Under the pieces are notes generated by a model. It did no database searches. It was given only the letters and a program-made list of their open reading frames with translations, and was not told where the DNA came from. The position numbers and the translations under genes were made by a program. From Pseudomonas cavernicola (GTDB lineage Bacteria > Pseudomonadota > Gammaproteobacteria > Pseudomonadales > Pseudomonadaceae), in NCBI RefSeq assembly GCF_003596405.1, contig NZ_QYUR01000008.1, forward strand, positions 806,001 through 870,000: a stretch of 64,000 nucleotides of DNA, given 5' to 3'. Position 1 is the stretch's first letter. Every line of letters starts with the position of its first letter. Positions 12,710 to 23,455 of the stretch are shown one piece after another.

Positions 12710-12869
12710 ACCGACTCCATGACCGCCCGTACGGCGGCATGCCAATGGCTTCTTGGAGAAGGGGCGCTACCTGTTCGAAGAACAGTCGACCAGGAACTGA
12801 CGAGGCCACTTCATTTTTGCTTTTGCCCTTTCCCCGAGCGACTCGGACCGCCCAGGGGATTCAGTACGT

Positions 12870-13775
12870 CTATGCCTGATTAAGCTTAGCCTTGATCACA
12901 CGACAAGCTGCCAAATCCCAGGCTCCACAGCCAACGCTCTTGAACAGAATCGGCTTGGAGAAGTCGGGTTTGCTGTCGAGAGCAGAGGCTAGAGGCTTGA
13001 CCCTGGACCAGTCGATATCCGCCTGGATCAGGTCGCCTGCCTCGTGACGGGCACCCAGCGGGTCATCGACATACAGGGTGCTGCCGGCGATGGTGATGGG
13101 GGCTATCTCGGCGGCATCCGGCGTGAAGGCGCCCACGCCGATCACCAGGCAACCGGGCTTGGCTAGTTCACTATAGACCGGCGTTTTACTGGTGGTCAGG
13201 GTGATCACGACGTCGGCATCTTGGTGGGCCGAACCATCATCGACCTTCACGTCCAGAGCCCCGCGCTGGTAGCGCGCAACGAATGCGGCGGTTTTTGCCG
13301 CTTCGTGGCCTCTGACCCGAACCTGGGCTTGCGGAAACATTTCGGCAATGGCTTCGACATGATTTGAAGCTTGTTTGCCCGTGCCGATCAGCAGGATCGA
13401 CTTCGGCGGCCGCTCCAGCAGGCGAGCAATGGCCAGCATCGTCACGGCGGCGGTGCGACAGCCGGTAACGGTGGGGCCGTCCACGGAGAACAGCAGCGTG
13501 CCGCGCAGCGCATCGCAACCCAGTACCTGGCCCTGGATGGTCGGCAGACCTTCTTTGGCGTTACGCGGATTGACGTTGACCAGTTTGTGAATCGCAATGT
13601 CGTCTGCGCTGGCCGGCATGGACAGCATCACACCACCTTCTTTGAGGGGGACGACCAGGCGCTCGGGGCTGATGATTTTGCCGGCGGCATATTCACGAAT
13701 GGTTGTGCTTAGCGTGTCGACCAATTCGCGCATCGGCAACAGCTTGGCGGTTTCTTCTTGATTAAAGGTTTTCAT
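12870..13775 (-). CDS. lhpI: Delta-1-pyrroline-2-carboxylate reductase (intact copy)
   Basis: An ornithine cyclodeaminase/mu-crystallin family protein of 301 residues. In characterised members of this subgroup the NAD(P)H-dependent enzyme reduces delta-1-pyrroline-2-carboxylate to L-proline, the second step of trans-3-hydroxy-L-proline breakdown. Visible features are the family RTAAVT segment (about residues 107-112) and a Rossmann nucleotide loop LLIGTGKQASNHV (about 128-140). The start is the ATG of MKTFNQ; an in-frame TTG lies just before it. The end of the dehydratase gene is 6 nt upstream, so the two are probably co-translated. This copy is in the left arm but has CCCC where the right arm has CCC, and only this version keeps the frame to the end, so it is probably the correct sequence of the single real gene. 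Specificity is inferred from family and neighbours. Confidence 0.7.
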   Translation of the reverse strand: MKTFNQEETAKLLPMRELVDTLSTTIREYAAGKIISPERLVVPLKEGGVMLSMPASADDIAIHKLVNVNPRNAKEGLPTIQGQVLGCDALRGTLLFSVDGPTVTGCRTAAVTMLAIARLLERPPKSILLIGTGKQASNHVEAIAEMFPQAQVRVRGHEAAKTAAFVARYQRGALDVKVDDGSAHQDADVVITLTTSKTPVYSELAKPGCLVIGVGAFTPDAAEIAPITIAGSTLYVDDPLGARHEAGDLIQADIDWSRVKPLASALDSKPDFSKPILFKSVGCGAWDLAACRVIKAKLNQA

Positions 13776-13781
13776 CAAAAT

Positions 13782-14108
13782 TTACCGAACCAGAAAGCCG
13801 TAGGTCAGAGGATCTTTTTCGTTGATGATCCAGCTGGCGAAGCCGTAGATCTGCGCATTCCCCCTGACCTCGGGAATCACCGCGGGGTAAGCGCCGACCG
13901 TGGTTTCGCCGAGCACGCGGCCACTGAATACAGAGCCGATGACCGACTCGTTGACGAGCAAATCGGCCCAGCGTCGAGCCGATCCGGCTGGTACAGTTGG
14001 GCGACACGGCGGCAGTCCGTGGCCGGTCGGCAACGATCGACCTGAGGTCGGCGAGTGACAGTGGCTGGTCGACCCGTGCGGGGCGATCATCGTGGTGCCG
14101 TGACGTGG
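13782..14108 (-). pseudogene. Fragment of trans-3-hydroxyproline dehydratase, left-arm copy
   Basis: Reverse-complement copy of about 14,319-14,664. The last 75 codons or so agree with the right arm (NESVIGSVFSGRVLGETTV, INEKDPLTYGFLVR), but towards the fold the two arms differ by many indels. It ends at the fold point near 14,108. Confidence 0.75.
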
Positions 14109-14320
14109 CCGTCGATACGTCCGGAGGCTTCGGCCGGGTGGAAGGCGACATCGCCTTTGGTGGCGCCTTGCTACTTCTATACCTCCGGGCGCCGCCAAGG
14201 GCCTTGAGATCAGCGAGGCCTCGGTCGCCACCGCTGATCAAGCTTCGGCGACCGAGGTTCAAACAGGGCCCGCCAACGCCGCCTTCCCCGTCGTCCACCC
14301 CGATGTGCCGGAACTGAACC
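14100..14320. other. Turnaround (loop) of the large inverted repeat
   Basis: The reverse-complement match ends near 14,108, at a GTGG equivalent to 14,319-14,322. The next 210 or so bases occur only once, forming an unpaired loop between the arms. Both sides of the loop are error-rich, unlike the clean arms further out. No 45-base SMRTbell-like adapter, insertion sequence or other biological element is visible at the join. Confidence 0.75.
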
Positions 14321-14664
14321 ACATCTACGGCACCATCATCGATGGCGCTCCCCGTCATGCGGGTTCGACTCAGGCCAACTGCTGCATCTTCGCCGACCGT
14401 CAGGTCGATCGTTCGCCGACCGGCTCAGGGACTGCCGGCCGTGTCGCCCAACTGTACCAGCGCGGTCGGCTCGCGCTGGGGCGATTTGCTCGTCAACGAG
14501 TCGGTCATCGGCTCTGTATTCAGTGGCCGCGTGCTCGGCGAAACCACGGTCGCGCTTACCCCGCGGTGATCCCCGAGGTCAGGGGGAATGCGCAGATCTA
14601 CGGCTTCGCCAGCTGGATCATCAACGAAAAAGATCCTCTGACCTACGGCTTTCTGGTTCGGTAA
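14110..14664 (+). pseudogene. lhpH: Trans-3-hydroxy-L-proline dehydratase (proline racemase family), C-terminal fragment
   Basis: About the last 180 residues of a proline-racemase-family enzyme, readable in pieces because of frameshifts near 14,160, 14,290, 14,480 and 14,555. The pieces run in family order: GRVEGDIAFGG, HPDVPELNHIYGTIIDGAPR, a DRSPTGSGTAGR loop, NESVIGSVFSGRVL and a GFLVR end. In racemases the loop reads DRSPCGTGT, with the second catalytic cysteine; threonine there is typical of trans-3-hydroxy-L-proline dehydratases, which make pyrroline-2-carboxylate. The reductase gene follows directly, which supports the call. The 5' half is not in the window: clean sequence begins at the fold-back join, so the real upstream flank is missing. 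The frameshifts are probably sequence errors, not true inactivation. Confidence 0.7.
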
Positions 14665-14670
14665 ATTTTG

Positions 14671-15575
14671 ATGAAAACCTTTAATCAAGAAGAAACCGCC
14701 AAGCTGTTGCCGATGCGCGAATTGGTCGACACGCTAAGCACAACCATTCGTGAATATGCCGCCGGCAAAATCATCAGCCCCGAGCGCCTGGTCGTCCCCC
14801 TCAAAGAAGGTGGTGTGATGCTGTCCATGCCGGCCAGCGCAGACGACATTGCGATTCACAAACTGGTCAACGTCAATCCGCGTAACGCCAAAGAAGGTCT
14901 GCCGACCATCCAGGGCCAGGTACTGGGTTGCGATGCGCTGCGCGGCACGCTGCTGTTCTCCGTGGACGGCCCACCGTTACCGGCTGTCGCACCGCCGCCG
15001 TGACGATGCTGGCCATTGCTCGCCTGCTGGAGCGGCCGCCGAAGTCGATCCTGCTGATCGGCACGGGCAAACAAGCTTCAAATCATGTCGAAGCCATTGC
15101 CGAAATGTTTCCGCAAGCCCAGGTTCGGGTCAGAGGCCACGAAGCGGCAAAAACCGCCGCATTCGTTGCGCGCTACCAGCGCGGGGCTCTGGACGTGAAG
15201 GTCGATGATGGTTCGGCCCACCAAGATGCCGACGTCGTGATCACCCTGACCACCAGTAAAACGCCGGTCTATAGTGAACTAGCCAAGCCCGGTTGCCTGG
15301 TGATCGGCGTGGGCGCCTTCACGCCGGATGCCGCCGAGATAGCCCCCATCACCATCGCCGGCAGCACCCTGTATGTCGATGACCCGCTGGGTGCCCGTCA
15401 CGAGGCAGGCGACCTGATCCAGGCGGATATCGACTGGTCCAGGGTCAAGCCTCTAGCCTCTGCTCTCGACAGCAAACCCGACTTCTCCAAGCCGATTCTG
15501 TTCAAGAGCGTTGGCTGTGGAGCCTGGGATTTGGCAGCTTGTCGTGTGATCAAGGCTAAGCTTAATCAGGCATAG
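14671..15575 (+). CDS. lhpI: Delta-1-pyrroline-2-carboxylate reductase, frameshifted right-arm copy
   Basis: The same gene as the mirror copy at 12,870-13,775, but with one base fewer in a C run at about 14,967-14,972 (GGCCCACC here, GGCCCCACC there). The frame breaks after residue 100 (FSVDG), resumes one frame over at PTVTGCRTAAVTML and continues to the normal C terminus (VIKAKLNQA). A one-base length difference in a homopolymer is the commonest long-read error, so this is probably an intact gene in the organism. It reduces pyrroline-2-carboxylate to L-proline and sits between the dehydratase and the livHMGF-putA genes, which suggests one pathway unit. Confidence 0.7.
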
Positions 15576-15735
15576 ACGTACTGAATCCCCTGGGCGGTCC
15601 GAGTCGCTCGGGGAAAGGGCAAAAGCAAAAATGAAGTGGCCTCGTCAGTTCCTGGTCGACTGTTCTTCGAACAGGTAGCGCCCCTTCTCCAAGAAGCCAT
15701 TGGCATGCCGCCGTACGGGCGGTCATGGAGTCGGT

Positions 15736-16671
15736 ATGGACCTATTCATCCAGCAGGTCGTCAACGGCTTGGTACTGGGCAGCATCTATGCACTGATCGC
15801 GCTCGGCTACACGATGGTCTATGGCATTCTCAGAATCATCAACTTCGCCCATGGCGATGTCTTGATGATCGGCGCTCTTACCGCCTTTTCGGTCTTGAGC
15901 CTGTTGCAGGCGTATTTTCCTGGCCTGTCTCCCTGGCTGATGCTGGGCTTCGCGTCGCTCATCGCCATGCTGACCTGCGCAGTCTTGAGTTATTTACTCG
16001 AACGCATTGCCTACCGCCCCCTACGCAAGGCACCGCGACTGGCTCCGCTGATCACCGCTATTGGTGCTTCGGTCTTGCTGCAGACCATCGCCATGATGAT
16101 CTGGTCGCGCAACCCCTTGAGCTTCCCCGAGCTATTGCCCACCGATCCGATCAGTATCGGCTCCACCGAAGCCACCATAACCCTCAAGGAAATGATCATC
16201 ATCGGCATGTCGCTGGCGGTAATGGCCGGCCTATTGCTACTGGTGAACAAGACCAAGCTGGGCCGGGCCATGCGGGCCACGGCGGAGAACCCCAGCATCG
16301 CCAGCTTGATGGGGGTGAACCCGAATAAAGTCATCTCCATCACCTTCATGCTGGGTGGCGCACTGGCGGCGTTGGCCGGTGTGATGACCGCGACGAACTA
16401 CGGCAATGCACACTTCTACATGGGCTTCCTGCCCGGCCTGAAAGCCTTCACCGCCGCCGTGCTCGGCGGCATCGGCAACTTGGGCGGGGCCATGTTGGGC
16501 GGCCTGCTATTGGGCCTGATCGAGTCCCTCGGGGCGGGGTATATCGGCGACCTGACCGGTGGGGTACTCGGCTCCCACTACCAGGATGTATTCGCCTTTA
16601 TCGTCCTTATCACCGTTCTCGTGTTCCGCCCCTCGGGTTTGTTGGGCGAGCGCGTATCCGATCGCGCCTAA
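15736..16671 (+). CDS. livH: Branched-chain-type amino acid ABC transporter permease
   Basis: An inner-membrane permease of the LivH/BraD family, 311 residues, with about eight hydrophobic segments. Family features visible are GLVLGSIYALIALGYTMVYG near the N terminus, RIINFAHGDVLMIG (about 34-47) and TAAVLGGIGNLGGAMLGG in the second half. The start is the ATG at 15,736, preceded by GGAG at 15,727; the frame is open further upstream but that part has no family match. livM starts 13 nt after the stop. This class imports branched-chain or related hydrophobic amino acids; the lhp and putA neighbours suggest proline or hydroxyproline as substrate here, which is inference. Confidence 0.9.
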   Translation: MDLFIQQVVNGLVLGSIYALIALGYTMVYGILRIINFAHGDVLMIGALTAFSVLSLLQAYFPGLSPWLMLGFASLIAMLTCAVLSYLLERIAYRPLRKAPRLAPLITAIGASVLLQTIAMMIWSRNPLSFPELLPTDPISIGSTEATITLKEMIIIGMSLAVMAGLLLLVNKTKLGRAMRATAENPSIASLMGVNPNKVISITFMLGGALAALAGVMTATNYGNAHFYMGFLPGLKAFTAAVLGGIGNLGGAMLGGLLLGLIESLGAGYIGDLTGGVLGSHYQDVFAFIVLITVLVFRPSGLLGERVSDRA

Positions 16672-16684
16672 GGGGAAACTCATC

Positions 16685-17818
16685 ATGACGAATCAACCGC
16701 ACACGCAGGGTTCCCGCAGCGATCTTATAAAGCCGATTCTGCTGGTTGCCCTGGTTCTCGTTGCCCCCCTGGTCATTGGCGCAGTCGGGGGCAACTATTG
16801 GGTACGGGTGCTCGATTTCGCCCTGCTCTACATCATGCTCGCCCTGGGGCTGAATATCGTGGTGGGCATGGCCGGGCTGCTCGATCTGGGCTATATCGCC
16901 TTCTATGCCATAGGGGCCTATGCCGCAGCATTGCTGGGCTCCACCCACCTCACGAACAATTTCGTTGAGCTGCAGCAGATGTTTCCTGCCGGATTGCATG
17001 TGAGCCTGTGGCTGATCCTGCCAGGCGCTGCTTTGTTGGCCGCGTTCTTCGGCATCTTGCTGGGGACCCCGACTCTCAGGCTGCGCGGTGACTACCTGGC
17101 CATCGTCACCTTGGGCTTCGGCGAAATCATCCGTATCTTCATCAACAACCTGGATCGCCCGCTGAACTTTACCAATGGGCCGAAGGGTATCTCCGGGATC
17201 GATCCCGCCACGTTCTTCGGGTTCGATTTCTCCATGCGCCATACGTTTTTCGGCGTTCGCTTCGATTCGGTAGTGCTGTATTACTACCTGTTCGTCGTCG
17301 TGGTGGTGCTCGTCGCCTTCGTCTGCCACCGGCTGCAGCACTCGCGGATTGGTCGTGGCTGGATCGCCATTCGTGAAGACGAAATCGCGGCTAAGGCCAT
17401 GGGCATCAACACCCGCAATCTGAAGCTGACGGCATTCGCCATGGGCGCCTCCTTCGGTGGGCTTGCCGGCGCCCTGTTCGGCTCCTTCCAAGGCTTTGTC
17501 TCGCCCGAGTCGTTCAGCCTGATGGAGTCCATCACCGTTCTGGTCATGGTGGTACTCGGCGGGATGGGACACATCCCTGGTGTCATTCTGGGCGGCGTGT
17601 TGCTGGCTGTGCTGCCGGAAGTCCTGCGCGCCACAGTCGCGCCTCTGCAAGTCGCGATCTTCGGCAAAGTGCTGATCGATGCGGAAGTGGTGCGCCAGTT
17701 GCTCTATGGCCTGGCCATAATTCTCATCGTGCTGTATCGGCCTGTTGGCCTCTGGCCTTCGCCCCGTAAGGAAGATCGCCCCATCGTGAGACGGGGCAAC
17801 GACCTGAGCCAAGTCTAA
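16685..17818 (+). CDS. livM: Branched-chain-type amino acid ABC transporter permease
   Basis: Second permease subunit, LivM/BraE family, 377 residues with a run of hydrophobic helices. Characteristic segments are LALGLNIVVGMAGLLDLGYIAFYAIGAY near the N terminus, GDYLAIVTLGFGEIIRI in the middle and GSFQGFVSPESFSLMESI towards the end. The start is ATG 16,685, with GGGGAAAC just upstream; a longer frame would overlap livH and is unlikely. The next gene, livG, follows after 12 nt with AAGGAG upstream of its ATG. It would pair with LivH as the membrane heterodimer. Confidence 0.9.
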   Translation: MTNQPHTQGSRSDLIKPILLVALVLVAPLVIGAVGGNYWVRVLDFALLYIMLALGLNIVVGMAGLLDLGYIAFYAIGAYAAALLGSTHLTNNFVELQQMFPAGLHVSLWLILPGAALLAAFFGILLGTPTLRLRGDYLAIVTLGFGEIIRIFINNLDRPLNFTNGPKGISGIDPATFFGFDFSMRHTFFGVRFDSVVLYYYLFVVVVVLVAFVCHRLQHSRIGRGWIAIREDEIAAKAMGINTRNLKLTAFAMGASFGGLAGALFGSFQGFVSPESFSLMESITVLVMVVLGGMGHIPGVILGGVLLAVLPEVLRATVAPLQVAIFGKVLIDAEVVRQLLYGLAIILIVLYRPVGLWPSPRKEDRPIVRRGNDLSQV

Positions 17819-17830
17819 GGAGCCGCTGCA

Positions 17831-18607
<777 letters not shown>

Positions 18608-18625
18608 CCCCAGGGGGCTGCGCAC

Positions 18626-19339
18626 ATGACACAGACAATACTGAAAATCAGCGGACTCAAAGTCGCCTATGGCGGTATCCAGGCGGTTAAAGGCGTGGAT
18701 ATGGAAATCCGAACGGGCGAACTGGTGACCCTGATCGGCTCCAACGGCGCCGGCAAATCGACCACCATGAAAGCCATCACCGGCCTGCAAGCTTGGGGCG
18801 CAGGCGATATCGAATATCAAGGCACGTCGATCAAGGGCCTGCAAACCCACGACCTGCTCGAACGCAAATTGGTCATGGTGCCCGAGGGGCGCGGCGTGTT
18901 CGCGCGGATGAGCATCACCGAAAACCTGCAGATGGGCGCCTACAGCCGCAACGATGCGGATATCGCCAGCGACATCGAGCGCATGTTCAGCCTCTTTCCG
19001 CGCCTCAAGGAGCGGGCGAAACAGCTCGCCGGCACCCTGTCCGGCGGTGAGCAGCAGATGCTGGCGATGGCGCGGGCACTGATGAGTCAGCCCAAACTGC
19101 TGCTGCTGGACGAGCCCTCCATGGGCCTCTCGCCGATCATGGTGGAGAAGATCTTCGAGGTGATCCGTGACATCTCGGCCTCCGGCATGACCGTTCTGCT
19201 GGTAGAGCAGAACGCCCGGCTGGCGCTGCAGGCGGCGGATCGTGCCTATGTGATGGACTCGGGCCTGATCAGCATGAGCGGAGAGGCCCAGCAGATGCTG
19301 CAAGACCCGAAGGTTACCGCCGCCTATCTGGGCGAATAA
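18626..19339 (+). CDS. livF: Branched-chain-type ABC transporter ATPase LivF
   Basis: Cytoplasmic ATPase of 237 residues, the second ATPase of the importer. Walker A GSNGAGKST at residues 38-46, the LivF-typical VPEGRGVFARMSITENL segment, signature LSGGEQQMLAMARAL, Walker B LLLLDEPSMGLSP, and the end VTAAYLGE usual for this family. It is the last transporter gene; no periplasmic binding protein gene (livK/braC type) is adjacent. A 159-nt gap separates it from putA and contains a spaced inverted repeat, GAGATCGG...CCGATCTC. Confidence 0.92.
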   Translation: MTQTILKISGLKVAYGGIQAVKGVDMEIRTGELVTLIGSNGAGKSTTMKAITGLQAWGAGDIEYQGTSIKGLQTHDLLERKLVMVPEGRGVFARMSITENLQMGAYSRNDADIASDIERMFSLFPRLKERAKQLAGTLSGGEQQMLAMARALMSQPKLLLLDEPSMGLSPIMVEKIFEVIRDISASGMTVLLVEQNARLALQAADRAYVMDSGLISMSGEAQQMLQDPKVTAAYLGE

Positions 19340-19498
19340 CCACGGCTCTGCGTAAGGACGAGATCGGCACCGCCATCGGTCTGGGTTATCGCCGATCTCA
19401 GCCACCCTGAAAACCAGGGATCGGCTATTCAGAGCCCGCCGGGTCTGGTGTTCATTTCCTACTATTTGGTAGCTCAACTCATTCAGGCAGGACAGGTC

Positions 19499-22400
19499 AT
19501 GGCCAGCACCACCTTTGGGGTCAAACTCGACGAAGCAACCCGCGAACGCCTGAAAGAGGCCGCGCAAAAGATAGAGCGCACGCCGCACTGGTTGATCAAA
19601 CAGGCGATCTACAGCTATCTGACCACCCTTGAGAGCGGCATGAGCATGCCCGAGCTGCAAAGCATTGCCGACCGTTTGGACGAGGGTGATCTGGAATTGA
19701 GCGAAGCCCTGGCTGAGCCAGTGCATCAGCCCTTTCTGGAGTTTGCCGAAAGCATCCTGCCGCAGTCCGTTTTGCGTGCAGCAATCACCGCCGCCTACCG
19801 CCGACCCGAGCAGGAAGTCGTGCCGATGCTCCTGGAACAAGCGCGCCTGCCTGAAGAGACGGCCAAGGCCGCGCACAAGCTGGCCTACGGCATCGCTGAA
19901 AAGCTGCGCAACCAGAAGAGCGCCAGCGGCCGCGCGGGAATAGTTCAGGGGCTCTTGCAGGAGTTCTCCCTCTCCTCTCAGGAAGGTGTGGCACTCATGT
20001 GCCTGGCTGAAGCCTTGCTGCGCATACCGGACAAGGGCACTCGCGACGCCCTGATCCGCGACAAGATCAGCACGGGCAACTGGCATCCGCATCTGGGGCG
20101 TAGCTCGTCGATATTCGTCAACGCAGCCACCTGGGGCCTGCTGCTGACCGGCAAGCTAGTCGCAACCCATAACGAGGCCAGCCTGTCCACCGCCCTCAGC
20201 CGGGTCATCGGTAAAAGCGGTGAGCCGCTGATCCGCAAAGGCGTGGACATGGCCATGCGCTTGATGGGGGAGCAGTTCGTCACCGGTGAAACCATCGCCG
20301 AAGCGCTGGCCAACGCCCGCAACTGCGAGTCCAAAGGCTTCCGCTATTCGTATGACATGCTTGGCGAGGCGGCTCTGACCAAGCAGGATGCCGAGCGCTA
20401 TCTGGCCTCCTATGAGCAGGCCATCCACGCCATCGGCAAGGCCTCCCAGGGCCGTGGCATCTATGAAGGACCGGGCATTTCCATCAAGCTTTCCGCACTG
20501 CACCCGCGCTACAACCGCGCCCAGTACGAGCGCGTGATGGACGAGCTTTACCCGCAGCTGCTGCAACTGACCCTGCTGGCCAAGCAGTACGACATCGGCC
20601 TGAACGTCGATGCTGAAGAGGCCGACCGCCTCGAGCTTTCCCTGGACCTGCTCGAGCGCCTTTGCTTCGAGCCGCGGCTGGCCGGCTGGAATGGCATCGG
20701 CTTCGTGATTCAGGCCTACCAGAAGCGCTGCCCCTATGTGATCGACTACCTGATCGACCTGGCCCGGCGCAGCCGCCACCGTCTGATGATCCGTCTGGTC
20801 AAGGGCGCCTACTGGGACAGCGAGATCAAGCGTGCTCAGGTTGACGGCCTGGAAGGCTACCCGGTCTACACCCGCAAGATGTACACCGATGTGTCCTTCA
20901 TCGCCTGCGCTCGAAAGCTGCTGGCCGCGCCAGGAGCCATCTACCCGCAGTTCGCCACTCACAACGCCCACACCCTGGCCGCCATCTACCAGATTGCGGG
21001 GCAGAACTACTACCCGGGCCAATACGAGTTCCAGTGCCTGCACGGCATGGGTGAGCCGCTCTACGAGCAGGTGGTGGGCAAGATCGCCGAGGGCAAGCTG
21101 AACCGTCCGTGCCGTATCTACGCACCGGTCGGCACCCATGAAACCTTGCTGGCTTATCTGGTGCGCCGGCTGCTGGAAAACGGCGCGAACACCTCCTTCG
21201 TCAACCGCATTGCCGACCACTCCATCTCCCTCGACGAACTGGTCGCCGATCCGGTGGAAAGCATCGAGCAAGCCGCTGCCCAGGAAGGCACCCTTGGCCT
21301 GTCGCACCCGCGCATTCCGCTACCGCGTGACCTGTATGGCAAGGGCCGGATCAATTCCAGCGGCATCGATCTGTCCAATGAGCAGCGTCTCGGCTCGTTG
21401 TCCAGTGCCTTGCTGGCGAGCAGCCATGGGGCCTGGCAGGCAGCGCCAATGCTGGGGTGCCCGGTGCAGAACGGCAGTTCCCAGCCGCTGCGCAACCCGG
21501 CGGATCATCGCGACATCGTCGGCCAGGTCCAGGAAGCCAGCGAGGCCGACGTGGACAATGCCCTGATGTGCGCAACTAGCGTCGCGCCAATCTGGCAGGC
21601 AACCCCGCCCTCCGAGCGCGCCACCGCCCTGGAGCGCGCCGCAGATCTGATGGAAGACGAAATCCAGAGCCTGATGGGCCTGTTGGTTCGCGAGGCTGGC
21701 AAGACCTTTGCCAACGCCATTTCCGAAGTGCGCGAAGCCGTGGACTTCCTGCGTTACTACGCCGCCCAGGCGCGTAACGATTTCGCCAACGATACCCACC
21801 GTCCGCTGGGACCGGTGGTCTGCATCAGCCCGTGGAACTTCCCGCTGGCGATCTTTACCGGGCAGGTGGCTGCCGCCTTGGCTGCAGGTAACCCTGCCCT
21901 GGCCAAACCGGCCGAGCAGACACCACTGGTGGCCGCCCAGGCCGTGCGCATCCTCCTCGAGGCTGGTATTCCGGAAGGCGTTGTACAACTCCTGCCGGGC
22001 CGCGGCGAGACCGTCGGTGCCCGTCTGGTAGGCGACAATCGCGTCAAGGGCGTCATGTTCACCGGCTCGACCGAAGTGGCCCGCCTCCTCCAGCGCAACA
22101 TCGCTGGTCGGCTTGACGCGCAGGGCCGCCCGATCCCACTGATTGCCGAGACCGGCGGCCAGAACGCGATGATCGTCGACTCCTCCGCTCTCGTGGAGCA
22201 GGTCGTCAGCGATGTGGTCGCCTCTGCCTTCGATAGTGCCGGCCAACGCTGCTCGGCTCTGCGCGTGCTCTGTGTGCAGGAAGACGTGGCCGAACGCGTA
22301 TTGGAAATGCTCAAAGGTGCCATGGGCGAATGCCGCCTGGGCAACCCGGAATCCCTGGCAGTGGACATAGGCCCGGTGATCGACGCCGAAGCCAGGGCCG

Positions 22401-23455
22401 GGCTCGAGAAACACATCCAGGCCATGCGCGCCAAAGGTCGGAAGGTCTACCAGACGGCACGCACCGAGGCGAACGTCAGCCAGCGCGGCACCTATGTCCC
22501 ACCGACCCTGATCGAACTGGAAAGCTTCGCCGAGCTGGAGCGCGAGATCTTCGGCCCCGTGCTGCACGTCGTCCGCTACAAGCGCAAGAATCTCAATCAC
22601 TTGCTGGAGCACATCAACGGCTCCGGCTATGGCCTGACCCTAGGCGTACACACGCGCATCGACGAGACCATCGCCAAGGTCATTGACCGTGCCCAGGCCG
22701 GCAACCTCTATGTCAATCGCAACATGGTGGGTGCGGTAGTCGGCGTGCAGCCGTTCGGCGGTGAGGGCTTGTCCGGCACCGGTCCGAAAGCCGGCGGCCC
22801 CCTGTACATGTATCGCTTGCTGTCGGCTCGACCAGCGGATGCCATCGCCCGCTCATTTGCGCAGCAAGACGCCGCCACTCCGGTCGACGCTCGCCTGCGT
22901 GAGGCTCTGGCCAAGCCGTTCATGTCGCTCAAGAAGTGGGCTGCCAGCCACGGTGAGGAGGCTCTTGCGGCACTCTGCAAAGAGTTCGCCGAACAGTCCC
23001 AGAGCGGGCTAAGCAGAGCGCTGACGGGGCCCACGGGTGAGCGCAATACCTACAGCCTGGTGCCAAGAGAACAGGTGCTCTGCCTGGCTGACAACGACGC
23101 CGACCGCCTGATCCAGCTGGCCGCCGTGCTTGCAGTCGGGGCGCATTGCGTCTGGCCGGAGCAAGCCGCCGCCCTGCTTGGCCGCTTGCCCATGGACGTG
23201 CAAGCGCGCATCCAGCTGGTAGCCGACTGGAGCAAAGACGAGGCCGACTATGACGCAGTATTGCACCACGGCGATTCAGACCAATTGCGTGCGGTCTGCC
23301 AACAGGTAGCCAAGCGCAAGGGCGCAATAGTCGGAGTGCTAGGCTTGTCCCATGGTGAAACCTCGGTCCCGCTGGAGCGCCTCGTAATCGAACGGGCACT
23401 CAGCGTTAACACCGCGGCAGCAGGTGGCAATGCCAGCTTGATGACTATTGGCTGA
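19499..23455 (+). CDS. putA: Bifunctional proline dehydrogenase / L-glutamate gamma-semialdehyde dehydrogenase, PutA
   Basis: Oxidises L-proline to glutamate in two steps: FAD-dependent proline dehydrogenase, then NAD-dependent semialdehyde dehydrogenase; long PutA proteins also repress their own promoter. It is 1318 residues, the usual size of the trifunctional form. In order: a ribbon-helix-helix DNA-binding start (MASTTFGVKLDEATRERL, about 1-47), the dehydrogenase barrel with RLVKGAYWDSEIK (about 430-443), and the aldehyde dehydrogenase part with PWNFPLAIFTGQ, FTGSTEVARLLQR and catalytic Cys918 in GQRCSAL, then a C-terminal domain. I chose the ATG at 19,499, after AGGACAGG, because the protein then begins like known PutA; an in-frame start at 19,448 adds 17 residues with no family match. 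Directly downstream of livF, so uptake and oxidation may be co-regulated. Confidence 0.96.
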   Translation: MASTTFGVKLDEATRERLKEAAQKIERTPHWLIKQAIYSYLTTLESGMSMPELQSIADRLDEGDLELSEALAEPVHQPFLEFAESILPQSVLRAAITAAYRRPEQEVVPMLLEQARLPEETAKAAHKLAYGIAEKLRNQKSASGRAGIVQGLLQEFSLSSQEGVALMCLAEALLRIPDKGTRDALIRDKISTGNWHPHLGRSSSIFVNAATWGLLLTGKLVATHNEASLSTALSRVIGKSGEPLIRKGVDMAMRLMGEQFVTGETIAEALANARNCESKGFRYSYDMLGEAALTKQDAERYLASYEQAIHAIGKASQGRGIYEGPGISIKLSALHPRYNRAQYERVMDELYPQLLQLTLLAKQYDIGLNVDAEEADRLELSLDLLERLCFEPRLAGWNGIGFVIQAYQKRCPYVIDYLIDLARRSRHRLMIRLVKGAYWDSEIKRAQVDGLEGYPVYTRKMYTDVSFIACARKLLAAPGAIYPQFATHNAHTLAAIYQIAGQNYYPGQYEFQCLHGMGEPLYEQVVGKIAEGKLNRPCRIYAPVGTHETLLAYLVRRLLENGANTSFVNRIADHSISLDELVADPVESIEQAAAQEGTLGLSHPRIPLPRDLYGKGRINSSGIDLSNEQRLGSLSSALLASSHGAWQAAPMLGCPVQNGSSQPLRNPADHRDIVGQVQEASEADVDNALMCATSVAPIWQATPPSERATALERAADLMEDEIQSLMGLLVREAGKTFANAISEVREAVDFLRYYAAQARNDFANDTHRPLGPVVCISPWNFPLAIFTGQVAAALAAGNPALAKPAEQTPLVAAQAVRILLEAGIPEGVVQLLPGRGETVGARLVGDNRVKGVMFTGSTEVARLLQRNIAGRLDAQGRPIPLIAETGGQNAMIVDSSALVEQVVSDVVASAFDSAGQRCSALRVLCVQEDVAERVLEMLKGAMGECRLGNPESLAVDIGPVIDAEARAGLEKHIQAMRAKGRKVYQTARTEANVSQRGTYVPPTLIELESFAELEREIFGPVLHVVRYKRKNLNHLLEHINGSGYGLTLGVHTRIDETIAKVIDRAQAGNLYVNRNMVGAVVGVQPFGGEGLSGTGPKAGGPLYMYRLLSARPADAIARSFAQQDAATPVDARLREALAKPFMSLKKWAASHGEEALAALCKEFAEQSQSGLSRALTGPTGERNTYSLVPREQVLCLADNDADRLIQLAAVLAVGAHCVWPEQAAALLGRLPMDVQARIQLVADWSKDEADYDAVLHHGDSDQLRAVCQQVAKRKGAIVGVLGLSHGETSVPLERLVIERALSVNTAAAGGNASLMTIG

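Noticed and set aside
14080..14330. A sequencing adapter or mobile element at the palindrome centre
   Set aside because: No 45-base adapter-like stretch, terminal inverted repeats or transposase fragments are visible; the centre is lhpH coding sequence.
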